Source: Alentia gelatinosa (taxonomy: Eukaryota; Annelida; Polychaeta; Phyllodocida; Polynoidae). Taken from it: DNA of 64,000 bases. Shown here piece after piece: positions 42,868 to 55,197 of the stretch; within the stretch, counting starts at the first letter, position 1, and every line of letters starts with the position of its first letter. The notes below the pieces were generated by a model, which was not told the DNA's origin, made no database searches, and saw nothing but the letters and a program-made list of their open reading frames with translations. The position numbers and the translations under genes were made by a program. The stretch spans positions 34,133,300 through 34,197,299 of the forward strand of contig OX465581.1 in assembly GCA_950022655.1 (NCBI GenBank). The letters run 5' to 3'.

Positions 42868-44081
42868 CGCCGCCACCGATTATTTCACCGATTTCGTCGA
42901 TGGCCTCAAACGTTGTAAATTATTGCACAAAAAGTATTACACAGTCGGTCAGTGCTGCTAAATGTCATTCTCATTGGCCATAATTGGCAGGTGGAAACCC
43001 CACACAAAGCCAGCTGCTGTTTCTGGTTACTCGGTTGAAAGACCGGATCAATTAAAAGACAACCTGCCAACAATTATTGTCAAAAAAGGCCTGTTTGCAC
43101 CTGATATGCGTCACCGCAAAGGACACTTGTCAACCACAAGACCCAATGCTGTCAAATGAAAACTTCCAATTTCCGTACCCTCCATATCATTCAATCACCT
43201 CTTCCTATGGTACTTCAGATGAAATCATACCCAGGGCCTCTTGACAGCGAGCTTGTCTGCGCATTGAGAATGGATGGCATGTCTCCTTATGGTGCCATAT
43301 TTTTTAATAAAGACACACTGCAGACCTTGCTCGCCTGCAATGACTTCCGCCAAGCTATCGCTTCCATCTGGGTGCGAAAGGACACACGCTATGGGAAATC
43401 TCCCCTATTATACTGATACGAAGATGAGGGTGATGCTGTGCTGGTGTCGATGGTGCCTCATTTTTATTACTTTTTCATTTGAAGGAGGGTATATTCTGCA
43501 GGCACCATGAGGACTGCCTCGAGGTAAAGTAGAGGGTGGAGGATGAGCGCCTGGGAAAATAACTACATCTTGAGCAATTCTGATGCGTCTTTCTAGTGGC
43601 TGCAGTCTGAGGGCAATCAATGTAATTGTTACAGTAAACCTCCATAGCTCTTCTATTCTGAATTAGTCTCTCATATTATTTGTGGCACTGAGGAACCTGA
43701 TCCACTGTTATATACAATATCAACCATTACTGAGTGATTGTTTCAAAGTTCTTATTCGTGTTGCAGGAGGAACAAGCTGGAATATTTGTTATGTCTAGAA
43801 ATTGTTTTATATTACTTATAGAGTCGGATTAGCAGGAAGGAACAATATGACAGATATCGTGTGGCTGCGGATGCAACGTGTACATACAATGTAATTGTGA
43901 AGCAGGCAGACGCTTCAGCTTTCCTTTGGCATATTGGCCACTGCCTTATCAATGTTGTCTACATATTCCTTCGTATACAAAGTCCTTACTGAATATGTAT
44001 GGACATTCAGTAAACCAAATTGAAAATATCCCCATTGAAAATGTTTGGGGACTCATATATCTATTGTAACATTAACTCATT
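42868..44081. other. Unassigned stretch
   Basis: 42868-43010 contains MITE-type words (CACCGATTATTTCACCGATT, GGCAGGTGGAAAC). The 86-codon frame at 43156-43416 overlaps another frame and has no recognised domain. No gene claimed. Confidence 0.4.
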
Positions 44082-44366
44082 ACCATTGTATGCGGAATTC
44101 AAATCCATTGTATACAGCCTCAAAGCCATTATATATGGAAAAATAGTCCATTTTGCTGTTGAGCAAAAGATATCTAGTTCCTATTGACACAGCCTTTGAT
44201 ATGGGAATTCCTGAGATTACTCGAGAAAATGGATAATTAATATAACAAACGATGGCTTTGTTGGCCGGCGGCTCTATAAAACACTGGAGGTTGATGTCGT
44301 AAAATACTCGCGTATTACTATGCGTCAACCTCTCGTGATTATAGCCGCCTATCCACAAAACCATCA
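44082..44366 (+). repeat. Dispersed repeat R2, copy 2
   Basis: Matches 18585-18888 along its length: CCATTGTATAC, CTCAAAGCCATTATA, GAAAAATAGTCC, GGGAATTCCTG, ACTCG, GTCAACCTCTCGTG, TCCACAAAACCAT. Non-coding. Confidence 0.65.
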
Positions 44367-44519
44367 TGGTTGTCTATATATAACCTACATGTATGTATGT
44401 AGTTACATATGCACGTGCCATGTATTTTATAAACATAGTTGCTTGCGTGAGCAGCACCGTGGGTCTAAGTTGACCTCAAACGTCATTCGATATCCAACTT
44501 TGAATATACACTTCACTGA

Positions 44520-44900
44520 TTGCGTCTCCCTCTAGAAGTAGGCGCCACTGCGGCGTCTATAAATCCGCCACCTAGTCGGTGGATGGCGCTGTCCGACAGT
44601 GATTCCATTCCATCGCATCCTCCTTCCTCCTCATGTCCCCGGATTATTCTCCCCCTTCACCCGCTTCCCTCGTCGGCTGTTGCTGCGCCCATAACGACGG
44701 ATTACACCCACTTCCGCCGTGTGTCGCGATGGCGGCCGATAGCCTGCCGTCTCTGCGCCCGGTGGCCCCGCCAGCCACCCCCCTTATCGGCTCCCAAGGG
44801 TCGAGACCCGCTGCTATCCAGGCAGCCTCCCCGGCGGCGCCGTTTGGCCGGGGGCGTCTTTGGCGGCAGGGGAGAAAAACCCAGCTCAGTTTATCAAATT
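44520..44900. other. CpG-rich patch
   Basis: Clearly more GC- and CpG-rich than its neighbours. A plus frame at 44520-45104 (194 codons, Pro/Ser/Arg-rich) and a second plus frame at 44633-45022 both stay open here, which is expected from low stop density. It could be a promoter-type island or the first exon of a gene outside the window; nothing decides this. Confidence 0.3.
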
Positions 44901-45690
44901 CCTCCCGAAGAGAGTGCAATGACATTTGGAGCGGCACTGCACTGCTACTTTGGACATTGGCTTCCCTGGGAGTTCGGTCCCCCTCCCCACACCGTTTTCC
45001 ATGGTGCTCAGACTATATATAATTTTCTTGTCGCGTTTCCAATTCCTTCTAGAGTGTCGGGGGAAGTGAGCTCGTTCCAATATAATGAACCTGATGACCT
45101 CTAGGGAATTAGATACACAGTGACCTTAGAGTGTGTTCTGAAAGTGCTCTTATTAGATGAGGCCTCTTGTGGCATCAGTGTCGTTTCTTAGCTTCTTTTT
45201 TTATCTTAGAATTAATCTGTTCTTGTAACGAAACTCCGAAGAAATAATGTGGAAAATGCTAAGAATCAGACACACCCTCAGCTAGCAAACATGAAGAAGT
45301 CAACCGCTAGAGTAGGTTTAACCCTAGCCTTCCTCAAGTATGAATTATCCTACAAACTAATCTATTTATTTCTCAGTTGAAAACGTGGTAGTTATGGAAT
45401 TATATATATACATTTATTTAAATACCGCGGTACAAATACATATACCAGCTGTCTTAGTTATAAAGACCTTTCTTCAATACTCTGTAATGATATTTCGTAA
45501 GAGTCAATGGTGTAATCGAGGATCACTATTGGTGATCTGAATAATGCAAATATTCTATTGCTTTCCCCACCAATGATGAGATGAGATGCTTTTAGGCTTA
45601 TTCGTATAATCGAATCATTGTAACGCTATTTATAATTACCTCGAATCCATGTTCGAATCACTACATATCTCGATGCAGTTGTTTCTTGTT
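44901..45690. other. Non-coding stretch
   Basis: No gene, repeat partner or RNA feature seen. Confidence 0.4.
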
Positions 45691-45790
45691 AACCCATTCA
45701 CGCCGGGTGATGCCTTTGGGCATCAACCAGGGCTGGCCGGGTGATGCCTTCAGGTTTCGTCCGAGGATCGCCAGGTAATGCCTTGATTGG
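45691..45790. repeat. GATGCC palindromic motif cluster
   Basis: GTTAACCC is followed by GCCGGGTGATGCCTTTGGGC and ATCA, then a second GCCGGGTGATGCCTTCAGG and a third diverged unit. The TGATGCC/GGCATCA pair also recurs inside the inverted-repeat element at 55.7, 57.2 and 57.55 kb. Confidence 0.6.
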
Positions 45791-45870
45791 TTTTTAGAAA
45801 TAGAATTGGAAAAATTGGCTCAATAGACAAAAACCTTTAACAGATTACGAAACGCTATTACGATAGAAAT

Positions 45871-46115
45871 TTAGACCCACCGATATGGGACCAATACAAA
45901 AAAGCAAATATCGGCGACATATTGGGAAGGTGCAAAATCGTAGACATATGTGCAGTCCACCATGCATCGTAAGGGTTTTTTTGGTGCCTAATCTCAGAAA
46001 CGTGGTCAACTGCCCCGATATTAGGAGACCTTCCGACGTGATTTTTGATTTTCTATCGGGAGGTGGATCGTAGACCACATCGGTGCCATATCGTAGTAGG
46101 TGGACGCCGGGCCTT
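45871..46115. repeat. MITE of the GGCCCGGCG family, left end decayed
   Basis: The right end TATCGTAGTAGGTGGACGCC followed by GGGCCTTA equals the TIR of 26236-26521, and internal words (TCTATCGGGAGGTGG, GACATATGTGC, ACGTGGTCAACTGCCCCGAT) match its reverse complement. The left TIR is no longer readable. Confidence 0.7.
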
Positions 46116-46810
46116 AAGGATCACGTGTCATGTCACGTGATTCAAAAATAAAATGTTCACAACATATCGTATATACCCGGCCTCTAACAGGATTCATTGG
46201 CACTAGTACCTGGCTCCATTCCTGTGATATTGACGTGGGCACCCGGAGCGATATGGTTAATAACATTATAAGCAGGCCTCCCCAAGCTCCAGCCCAGTTC
46301 GATGCGAATAGATCAGACAGAAATCCAGGTATCAATTAACCTGTAAGTGTCAACTAATAACCGCCACCTGGAAGGTGTTTTAAACATGGTCAGTGTTGGC
46401 CTAGTTGCCCTGAGCAACTCCCCACGCACTCATCTACTTCCTCAGGGTGTGAGCGTGTGTCTTTAATGGGGGCCGCGCGGAGCCACTTCAACAGAAGTGA
46501 CTGGTAATGACTGAATGGGGCGACGGAATCGATCCTGCCTGTCATGCGGGGAATCCAGACTGAGAGTGTGAGTGAGCAGAATGAGAGGCGCTCCCCGAGT
46601 TGAAGGTGAGAACTTGTAGTCCGGGACACGCCATTGAACACTGCTAGACGCATCGATGTAGGCGTTTTATCCTACCCCTAATAACAAAACTCCATAGGCT
46701 TAACATTGGGTCACTGCATTTGGTCTGGGGTTCAGAAAAATGAAAAATATTGCTCTAGTGGGATACACTTGACAAATGACGTCATCTGTTAATGTAGAAG
46801 TAATTAGGAC
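46116..46810. other. Non-coding stretch
   Basis: Short overlapping frames only; no domain or repeat recognised. Confidence 0.4.
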
Positions 46811-46997
46811 GGGCGGGGTAGGATAAATTCTAAACTAAACTCGAGTTAGTCATGTTATCGTTCATCGCACTCTGGCAAGACCGCGTATTACTGCTCTCGG
46901 CTTCTCCTCTCGCAGTTATACGCGATCTTGCCGTCGTGTGATAAACAACAACACGACTAACTCTTGTTTGGTTTCCCCATTCTATCTCACCCCTAGT
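46811..46997. repeat. Long imperfect hairpin
   Basis: Arms of about 80 bp: GAGTTAGTCATGTTATCGTT...GGCAAGACCGCGTATTACTGC on the left pairs with GCAGTTATACGCGATCTTGCC...AACACGACTAACTC on the right. The outer arms GGGTAGGATA and TATCTCACCCC pair less well. Probably a palindromic MITE. Confidence 0.75.
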
Positions 46998-48201
46998 ACA
47001 AGTTTAGGAATCACATTAAAAAATTATAGGCAACGATCACCCGCGTAAAGTGCCAATACTGCGTCATGATCATGCTAGAGTGAGGTGAGATGACGTCATT
47101 AGTGACTGCTTAAGCAATTTGCTTAAGCAATTTGAATTATTCTGATATTGTGAGGTTAATTGATGTCCTTGAAAGGGGTGACCTAAATCCAGAACCACAC
47201 TTGAATCGTAAAATGAACAACACTTCACCCATTTAGATGCGCTGACATCATCACTCGGCTTCACCTTGACGACGATGATTGTGCATCCAACTTAGGGTTG
47301 TATTGTTTATTTATACGATTCACGATCAGGTCCTATACATCTACCCTGTATCCCTTGAATAAGAATACATAGTCAATATCGATTAGAAATCCATGCCGTT
47401 AGATTAACAGGTGAGGAAGCAACCTAAATGCCAGGCCCTAAATATCAACACCTCCAGGCATCTCCAAGACTGAAAGAGTTGACATATCTGCGTATAATTT
47501 CTAAAGCTTTTGACCCATCCCCGATAGATCAAAGGACGTGTGTACACAACATTTCAAAAGAAAATGTAGCCCCCACACCCCTCACAGGCTACATACTTTA
47601 TGGATGGTCCCAAGGTGATTCCTAAAAATCGATATAAGTATTATTGCCCAAGCGTGTCTATTGGTATGCAGTGGCAGGATACTTCTATAGAAGGAATATT
47701 ATAAATCATATCAATGCTCTTAAAGAGACTTAAGCCCACCTTGATGACTGGGAGCTTATTGAATTAGATAATAATCAAACCCGATAAGTATAAAAAGTAG
47801 ATTATATTCAGCCCGAGAAGTAGATGCAGCTAATTTGTGTACGTAATCGAGCCTCAATAGATGGCGGCTTGTAGACATAAATTAACCTCGATTCACATCC
47901 TCTTAAAAGGGATATTTAATCGAATGACACTATTAGGAATTCATGGCATCTTGTTATTAGCGCATAGCGATCCATAGTTACACTCACAGTTGTCCTGATT
48001 AATTAGTTTCGGATTTATTTTATTTTCCCTCCTTTTCCTTGTGGCAGTAATTGCGGAGTTCGGTACATCCCTGATGTGGAATGTAATTAGAATCACAGTT
48101 GGGTAATATTAGTTCTGATCATGAACTGCCGATCAATAAAGGCCAATCCGGGTAAAGTTTATTATTGGTAAACTGAATCTAAAACGATATGGAAATGCAG
48201 A
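46998..48201. other. Non-coding stretch
   Basis: Contains a short direct repeat GCTTAAGCAATTTGCTTAAG at about 47109. No gene recognised. Confidence 0.4.
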
Positions 48202-48516
48202 CCTGGGACCTGTTTCACTAGTTTCGTGACATGTCTGTGACACCATACAGACATTTGGGTTGTCTAGTTTCGTGACAACACAAGTAGCTGCCCTTAGGAA
48301 AAGACAGACCCCAAACATAAGAATTAGATAAATCTACACATCATGGACCTGTTTCACTAGTGTCGTGACAAAATTATTACACAGACATGAAAAGCGGCAC
48401 CAACAGTGCAAGCAAGAAAGGACAAAACAAATTCTAATGTCTAGTTCTTATGAAACCTGACACACCATCTAGATGCCATCTAGACATGTCACGAAACTAA
48501 TGAAACAGGTCCCTGG
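48202..48516. mobile_element. MITE with GACCTGTTTCA TIRs and CCTGG target duplication
   Basis: The element body is 48207-48511 (305 bp). It starts GACCTGTTTCACTAGTTTCG and ends CGAAACTAATGAAACAGGTC, about 30 bp of inverted repeat with one or two mismatches. It is flanked on both sides by CCTGG (48202-48206 and 48512-48516). The paralogous sequence near 58357-58400 reads GAAATGCAGACCTGG then runs on to CCCCAAATTGCG without the insert, so it acts as an empty site. A partial second terminus (GACCTGTTTCACTAGTGTCG) lies inside at about 48345. Superfamily unknown. Confidence 0.75.
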
Positions 48517-49498
48517 TCAACGATTTCTCCACCACCCCCAAATTGCATTACATGGCACCACGGACCCACTTTCGAAGCCTCAAATAGCGAAGACCCGCAG
48601 ATTTTGCCACACACTTAATCGGCAAGCACCCGAACTTTTCCGTGAAAACAGGGTGTGCATATCAATTGCTGACAAGGAGATCTATCCTAACCTTTGATTC
48701 ACACAGAGAAACCCTGGCATCGTCTATTGGAAAATATATACATTCAGTTATAGGCATTGAAAATGCGAAATTCACTTTGGTTGGCTACATAATCTCCGCA
48801 ACCAAAACCCATCGCATGTTTTCGGTGGCTACAGATCTCTATGCAGTATGTTCTCAGTATTCTTTATTCCCAACTGGAATAAAGACTAATTAAAGTAGAT
48901 ATGTAACAAAGAACCGAATCCCTTTTGGCTAGTTATACGTAGTACAACGCTGTATATCCGCAATCACTCCCCACAGACGTTGTACTTGGGGACATAGGCA
49001 AACTTTGAGATTCTTTGTGAACCAAAATTGATTCGCACAATAACGTTTTTAAAGGAAGTGGCATGAAATAAAAAACAATTGAATTCAACAACTTGCATCA
49101 TAACCTTCAGTCTCACATCATATGAGCAACAGATGTTTCTTTTTTCCTTATTAAATCCTCCTTTGAACTCCTCAATGGGACAGCTCCTCAATCAACCGTC
49201 CGCCATTTTGAAAACTTATTTTTCAATTGGGCTGGTTACCAGCGATCATCTAAGTCTCAAACTTTGCCTTTGGCATCAAGTCCGACTCTAGTGAGGTACG
49301 AACAGAGTCTGACTACGTCTGACTACTTTTAGCCTAATAGAAAAGAGGTGGCTTGGTGAATACAAACGATCTGCAGGCAATAAGACTCGATCAAAACCAC
49401 TTTATTTTGATGAAAATGGAGGTGGACAACGACCGCTTTCTGGTCACCAGCATCGATTAATTCAAACTAGTCTGATTTCGTCGGTGGCATCAAAATGT
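48517..49498. other. Unassigned stretch
   Basis: 48520-48620 is homologous to 58375-58490 (CAAATTGCATTACATGGCAC and following words), so part of a dispersed repeat. The rest shows nothing. Confidence 0.4.
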
Positions 49499-49667
49499 AA
49501 GGCCCGGCGTCTACTGTGATCCTACGATAGACCTTTCGATGCGTGCATCCCCAGATGCATCGGCTACGGATTAAAGCTAACTTTCCAACGCGATATTGAT
49601 TTTATGTCTGGAGATGCATCATAAGTGTATCGTTGTGTATTGGGAGCTCAGTGGACGCCAGAGCTTA
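49499..49667. repeat. Short MITE related to the GGCCCGGCG family
   Basis: Starts TAAGGCCCGGCGTCTACTGT and ends GTGGACGCCAGAGCTTA, inverted ends with mismatches, 169 bp. Internal GATGCATC words occur in both orientations. Confidence 0.55.
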
Positions 49668-52479
49668 TATTGGAAGACGAAAACAGTTAATGCTTTTTGT
49701 TTCCATCCAAAAATTATCGTAAAAAAGTGTAACATAATCGGTCGGCGGTGCTCAATGCCATAATCGGTGGTCATAATCGGTAGACAGAGACAGGTTTTTA
49801 CGGTTTCCTGGTTCTGGCCGACACGTCTCCGACCACTTCCTCCTTCTTTTTCCTACTCACCCTTCCTGGTACTCCTCCTCCTCCTCCTCCTCTTCACACC
49901 AGTGCCACCCTCCCCATGAGAGCAGTCCTATTTTTGGCTCCTTCATATCACCAACTTCCTTCAATTGTAAAATGTTTTCGGAATCTTATCGATTTTCTAC
50001 ATTGTTTGTTTAATTTCTTCGAACTGGACCGAGTCTGAGGCTAAAACCTCTTTGGATTTCCTTGATTGGCTATTCTCTCCAACACCCAATCCCTTTAGTA
50101 TCTATACATTATTTATTCTACGTTTTTTAAGTGAACACAGAACAACGACAAGTGTGATTGGACGGGGCGGTATTATCGAAAATAAGGTCGATTACACGTG
50201 GTGGTGGTAGTATTAATAGGAACAGGGACAGCGATTGCTGTAGTAGAGATTCTAAGCACGTGTTTCATAGTACTAAATGGATTTTGTAATATAATCGCCG
50301 ACCTGCCACTGATTATATGTACCTGGTTTGAATTTATCGGTGAGGTCAATAGTTGTATGAGGCAATTCGTCATGCAGGTCTCAAACCTCATTACTTGGGA
50401 TCATAGAAATGACAGAGCTCTATTTGGAAGATGATGACAGACAAAGGGGATGCATTGTCGTCTGGTCTCTTTATTGTTTGACACTGTCAAGGGAGTGGCA
50501 GATGAAGTATATTCTTTCTGGTGTATAAATATATCATTAGCACATTTATCGACTTTTGTTTTTCAGCGGAGCGTTAATTAAACCTTCATTTCAATCGCGT
50601 TATAACGAAATTATAATCAAGGAAACCGTTCTCTACATTGTAAATCTGTAAGGAAAAAAAGGGAATTCATTGTCCCTTCTGACAATGGAATAATTGGTGC
50701 AACTTCATATTTACTGATTGAGGCCTTTGTGATTGTTGAATTAATTTACTGATACCGACTGTGGTTTACTTTAAAAATAAATGAAGAAACTTGAGGTAAC
50801 CGACCTTTTAATTGGCTTCTTCCTAGTAGTACTTCTATGAATTCCCCTTCCACCGCGGGGAAGTATTTGTGGGAGTTTGTTTCTTAAGAAGGTATGGCTT
50901 CTTACATGTTAAAACTGTATTGGTTAAGTCCTCTCATTTATTTTGATGTCGTTTTTCTTCGGCTTCCCTTTTTTTTTGTCTGAGCATTGCTGTTATTGTA
51001 GAATAGACTTTGATCAGGGAGGTGTTTTTTTTCCAAACTAAGAACGATAATTACTGTAATGACTAACGCGGAGAGAAGGTGGGAAATAACTGAGTTGATT
51101 AAATATTGTGGGTAAAGTGAATTACGACTGAAGTGTGAGAAGGAGTATTTCATGTCCGTGGATAACTGAATATTTAAGCTATACGAAAGAGTGTAGGGAG
51201 AGAGTTGTGTAGTAGATCCTTAAGTACACACTCTGTTTCCACCTACTGCACTGATAAGTCAATATGTATAGGACAAGCCTGATTTACACTCCCTTAACAC
51301 TCCCTAAACTCATGCTCAATCTATACATTTCTCATACACAAAGTAGATGTGCTCTTACATGTGCGGAAGGTTAAAATAGATGTCTGTTGCACTGAGAAAA
51401 TACGCTGTTTTTAGACGGAAATAGAGATGGTCACCAACCGATTTTTTGTCACCTCTATCGATTAATTCAAACTGGTTTGATTATGTCGGTCGCCTCAAAT
51501 GTCGGTCATTCGTGCCATAGTGCATAATGTTGCAGATAAAAAGATACCAACTAGGATATTTATGTAAGTCAGTATTTTAAACGTGGTCGTCAGACATCCA
51601 AGACATCTTTCAAAGTTTCATCTTTTTATTTCTCCTTTCATGCAGGAAGACATTTTGTTATGTTCGAACAATTTTACATGTGACTCTCTCTCTGCACATA
51701 TAGAAATCCCCCAGTGTATCTATTGGAAGTATAAATGAATATATTCCGTTGCAGAGTCGGGAGGGTTAATTATCAATCTAGTACCCGGGACCCATGTAGC
51801 AATTCACCGTCAATATTTTCTCAGGTACTTTCAATGCAGAGTCAGGGAAATCAGTCATCCGATGGAAATGGTCTATTTTTCTGGGGTCGAAGATTGTTCA
51901 TCAATATTAAATCTCAAGTGCCACCAGCAAACGACTGATTTCTCAGTGAGTACATGATCGGTGGACATTTAGCCGTCAGGTGGAAATCCCGCATTAATCT
52001 CTCATCAGTTTTCCCCAGCGGCCATGTGCACATCATTATAACTAAGCATATCGCGAAGATGGCATGACTCCACTGCATTAATCATGCATATGATGCCCAA
52101 CCGATAGATAAACTCCGATGTCATAAATGAATAAAATATTGATACAAACACATGAATATAAATTCTCCCCTTTGTCGTTGATATCCATTTCAATCTCCAT
52201 ATAGTTTTTTGCATGTTCAGCTAAATTAACCATTTGTCATCTGTGCCATCTGTTAGCCTTGTGAGGCCGAGTCCAGTGGATTATGTCAACCTCAGCGAGT
52301 CTTGGCTGATGCATGACCATGGGTTGTTGTTCTATATTTTTATCATCCACTGATTACGGAGTTTCCATATAAAGAATGTAATTCACAGGGCGGAGATTAT
52401 GGGTTTCGTAATCTCCGGGAGATTACATAATCTCAAAGGCCGGGTTGATTGATGATGATGTTAATTTGTGCGTCAAAAT
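49668..52479. other. Unassigned stretch with MITE fragments
   Basis: Fragments with ATCGATTAATTCAAACT.GT and GTCGGT words (49440-49500, 51425-51530, 51950-51995) belong to the local MITE families, but ends are not clear. A (CTC)n run lies near 49870. No gene recognised; the 78-codon frame at 50198-50434 shows a hydrophobic start but no known domain. Confidence 0.35.
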
Positions 52480-52935
52480 GTGACGACTGTAGATCGTCTG
52501 GCCAATAGTCGTCAGGTGGTGCTCGATGACGCAACCAAGAGGCACACCAAGCATTTACACTAAACGATTTATGTTCATTCAAATCAGGAACATACTACTT
52601 CTTGTTGTTCGCCTGAGTCGGCATTTGCACTAGACGATTATAGGCGGCGATTCTTGAGGGTTAACCCTGTCTGAACTACAGATAAATATATTGATTTCTC
52701 TGCAGAAAATCACAGGCAAAAAATGGTTAAGTAAAAAATCGTGAGAGATGACAAAAAAACAAACACCATACGTTTCTGGCCAAAATGCAATGTGGTTGAC
52801 GACTGAGCTTTTACAGAATCTTATGTCAGGTGTCTAGACGATTAATTCAAGTCGCTTTGAAATAGTCAGCACATCGTCAGGTGGTACCAGATTACGTAAT
52901 CTGATGATCCATGGTCGTCACACGTTTAAACTAAA
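52480..52935 (+). repeat. MITE-family copy paralogous to 58615-59070
   Basis: Matches in order: CACCAAGC.TTTACACTA, TTCATTCAAAT, GAACAT.TTACTTC, GGCGGCGATTCTT, AACCCTG, ACAGAATC, CGAT.AATTCAAG then CGCTTTGAAAT, and GATCCAT.GTCGTCA. The bounding inverted ends are not both readable. Confidence 0.65.
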
Positions 52936-55197
52936 CTAGATGTAATGTACTTCCTTCAGGATGCAGATAAGGACGAACCTAGAACTGTACAGAATTGCAG
53001 AGCGGAAAAGAAATCATATACTGTCTAGGCAAGTCGATATTCTAGGCACAAACCAAAACGTCACTTCTACATAGCTTCTTCCCTAAGGACTTTGAAATGG
53101 TGTCAGATTAAGAGTATATTGATCATCAGAGACGAGATCCCGCTAACACCAGCGAATAACCCTGAATATCTAGTGGGCTGTTTGATATCTGGAGACAGTG
53201 AAACAGTATCACTCAAATACAAATGGAGGTGTTGGATGGAAAATTACTAAAATATTTAGTTAGATTCATTTATGATTACAAACGATGAAATATATTCTAT
53301 TCTCCTGCTCCGACCTCAATCCCTCGGAAGGACAGTTCATGATGTAAGCCTTCCTGTAATTTCTTTTAAATTCAGGTAAATAGCATACATTCACCTTATT
53401 AGACGTTCTTATAGCATTGTGTAACCGTGTATAATACATCAATAAGCAATAGATAACTAGAACTGATTGACTTTTCTATGAGTCTGTCCCTGGCGCTGGT
53501 GGGTTCAAACCCCAGACAAGCCAAATTCCGTTGGATCTTTTTCAATCTAAAACATTTCTATTCTTGTTATTCAAAGGAGAATAAATGTAGTTTTACACAT
53601 AGATGCTAGATACTCTATAGGTAGGTGTATTTTGGATGATTATAACATGTTGATTCATGAGTAACAATGCTAAATTGTGTGCCCTACGTTTCATACTCAT
53701 AAGAGGCAAATGCACCATGGTATTCTCATAATGTACGCTATGTGTTAATGCATAGGATGAGATACTACATCAAACCATAGTACACGCATACCATGTTTAT
53801 GCTTTTCGGGATATAGGTTTGTATCGTGTTTCTTATACAGCTACTGTTCTCCTAGTATCTTTGAAAAGACGATATCCAATATCTGGTTTTTAGCTTCAAA
53901 TACTTAACTGTAAATCCTCCCGCACGCAGCTCCGGAATACTCCCACAAAAAAAATAGTTTTCCCCTAATATTAGTGCAGTTTGAGAAGATGAGTGTCTCT
54001 GAAATGTCTGTGCTTTCGATGTCGTGTATTTACGGGTCAGTGAAGAGAGAGATGGCGTTGTCTAAGCTTCACAGAGAAGGCCTGTCACCTTGAAGCAGCA
54101 GTAGAAACATTTGTTACCAGATTCACCTAAAACCTGCTCTAAAAATAGCAGAATCTGCTTTCAGGAGCAGCTCGAGCGATGCAAGCGGGGACATGATCCG
54201 ACCTTAGATTCATCACAGTGACTGCATCCCTGGTCCGCCTACAAACTATACTAAGCACGAACAACATAAAGGAGGCTAATATGAGGAGGGACGATAAAAC
54301 ATAAATGGTTTTGCACCAGGCAAAATGAGCTGCTCTCTGAGACCTACAGAGAGGGATCGGTTCTATTTACTGCTCCCGCGATCAGGCGTGTTTAGAGTAG
54401 GTCCGTGTTACTCTGGCCTAATGCGAGCAGCTCACAGATAGTCAGGCAGTCCGACTCACACTCAGGCTTTTAGAATGGCGCTGCTCAAAACATCCGGCCA
54501 TGATGCTCTGAACTGCTGTAAACACGGACGTGCCCAGAACGCTTAACTACCACTCACAAACCACCCACGACTGAAAAAAATATAACAATTTAAAAAAGAA
54601 TTAAACACCAAAAAACGGGCAATGAGATCGAGCCAAGGCATTTTCCCATCGACTTTACGCACAAAGGTCCGGAGGATTTTCCCTTTAAGATGCAATCACG
54701 TGGGGTTGAGTCCTAAGAAGGATAGAGCATATCGTGTGGGGAAGCTGCATAGTAGCTGTTGGTAAAGATCAAAGAGTTTTCTATGATCTTCTACTTACTA
54801 GCGGCCTACCGTCAGAACCGGTTGGATGGCAGGAACCGATGCACTGAGACCAGTGCGTCGATAGGGAAACGGCGCAGGGTCCAGTGTGCTTCAATAGCTT
54901 TATAATGAACCTTGCTCAAAGAGCTAAATATCATGATAAACACTAGATGAATGAGGTCGTAATTAAGCGTCCCAGTACCAGAGTCACTCGAGCCTCATGG
55001 AGGAGCTGCCTATCAAAGATCCTGGCCACGCCCTCTTTCAGTGATTAGCCAATGGTATTAGCGTGTATTTCCTCTGAGATGTCAGTCATGCTGAATCAAG
55101 CCGGAGTATCAAATACAATGAGAAGCCGCTGTGGTGTCACCCTGAACTCTTCTATGCACTCATAGTCTGGCAGCGAAAGCCAGTTTTTGGGCTGAAC
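52936..55197. other. Non-coding stretch
   Basis: No open frame over 60 codons and no repeat structure noticed over more than 2 kb. A B-box-like word GGTGGGTTCAAACCCC at about 53497 is not part of a foldable tRNA. Confidence 0.4.

Noticed and set aside
53480..53530. tRNA or tRNA-derived SINE from the B-box-like GGTGGGTTCAAACCCC
   Set aside because: No A box, anticodon arm or acceptor stem could be paired upstream.
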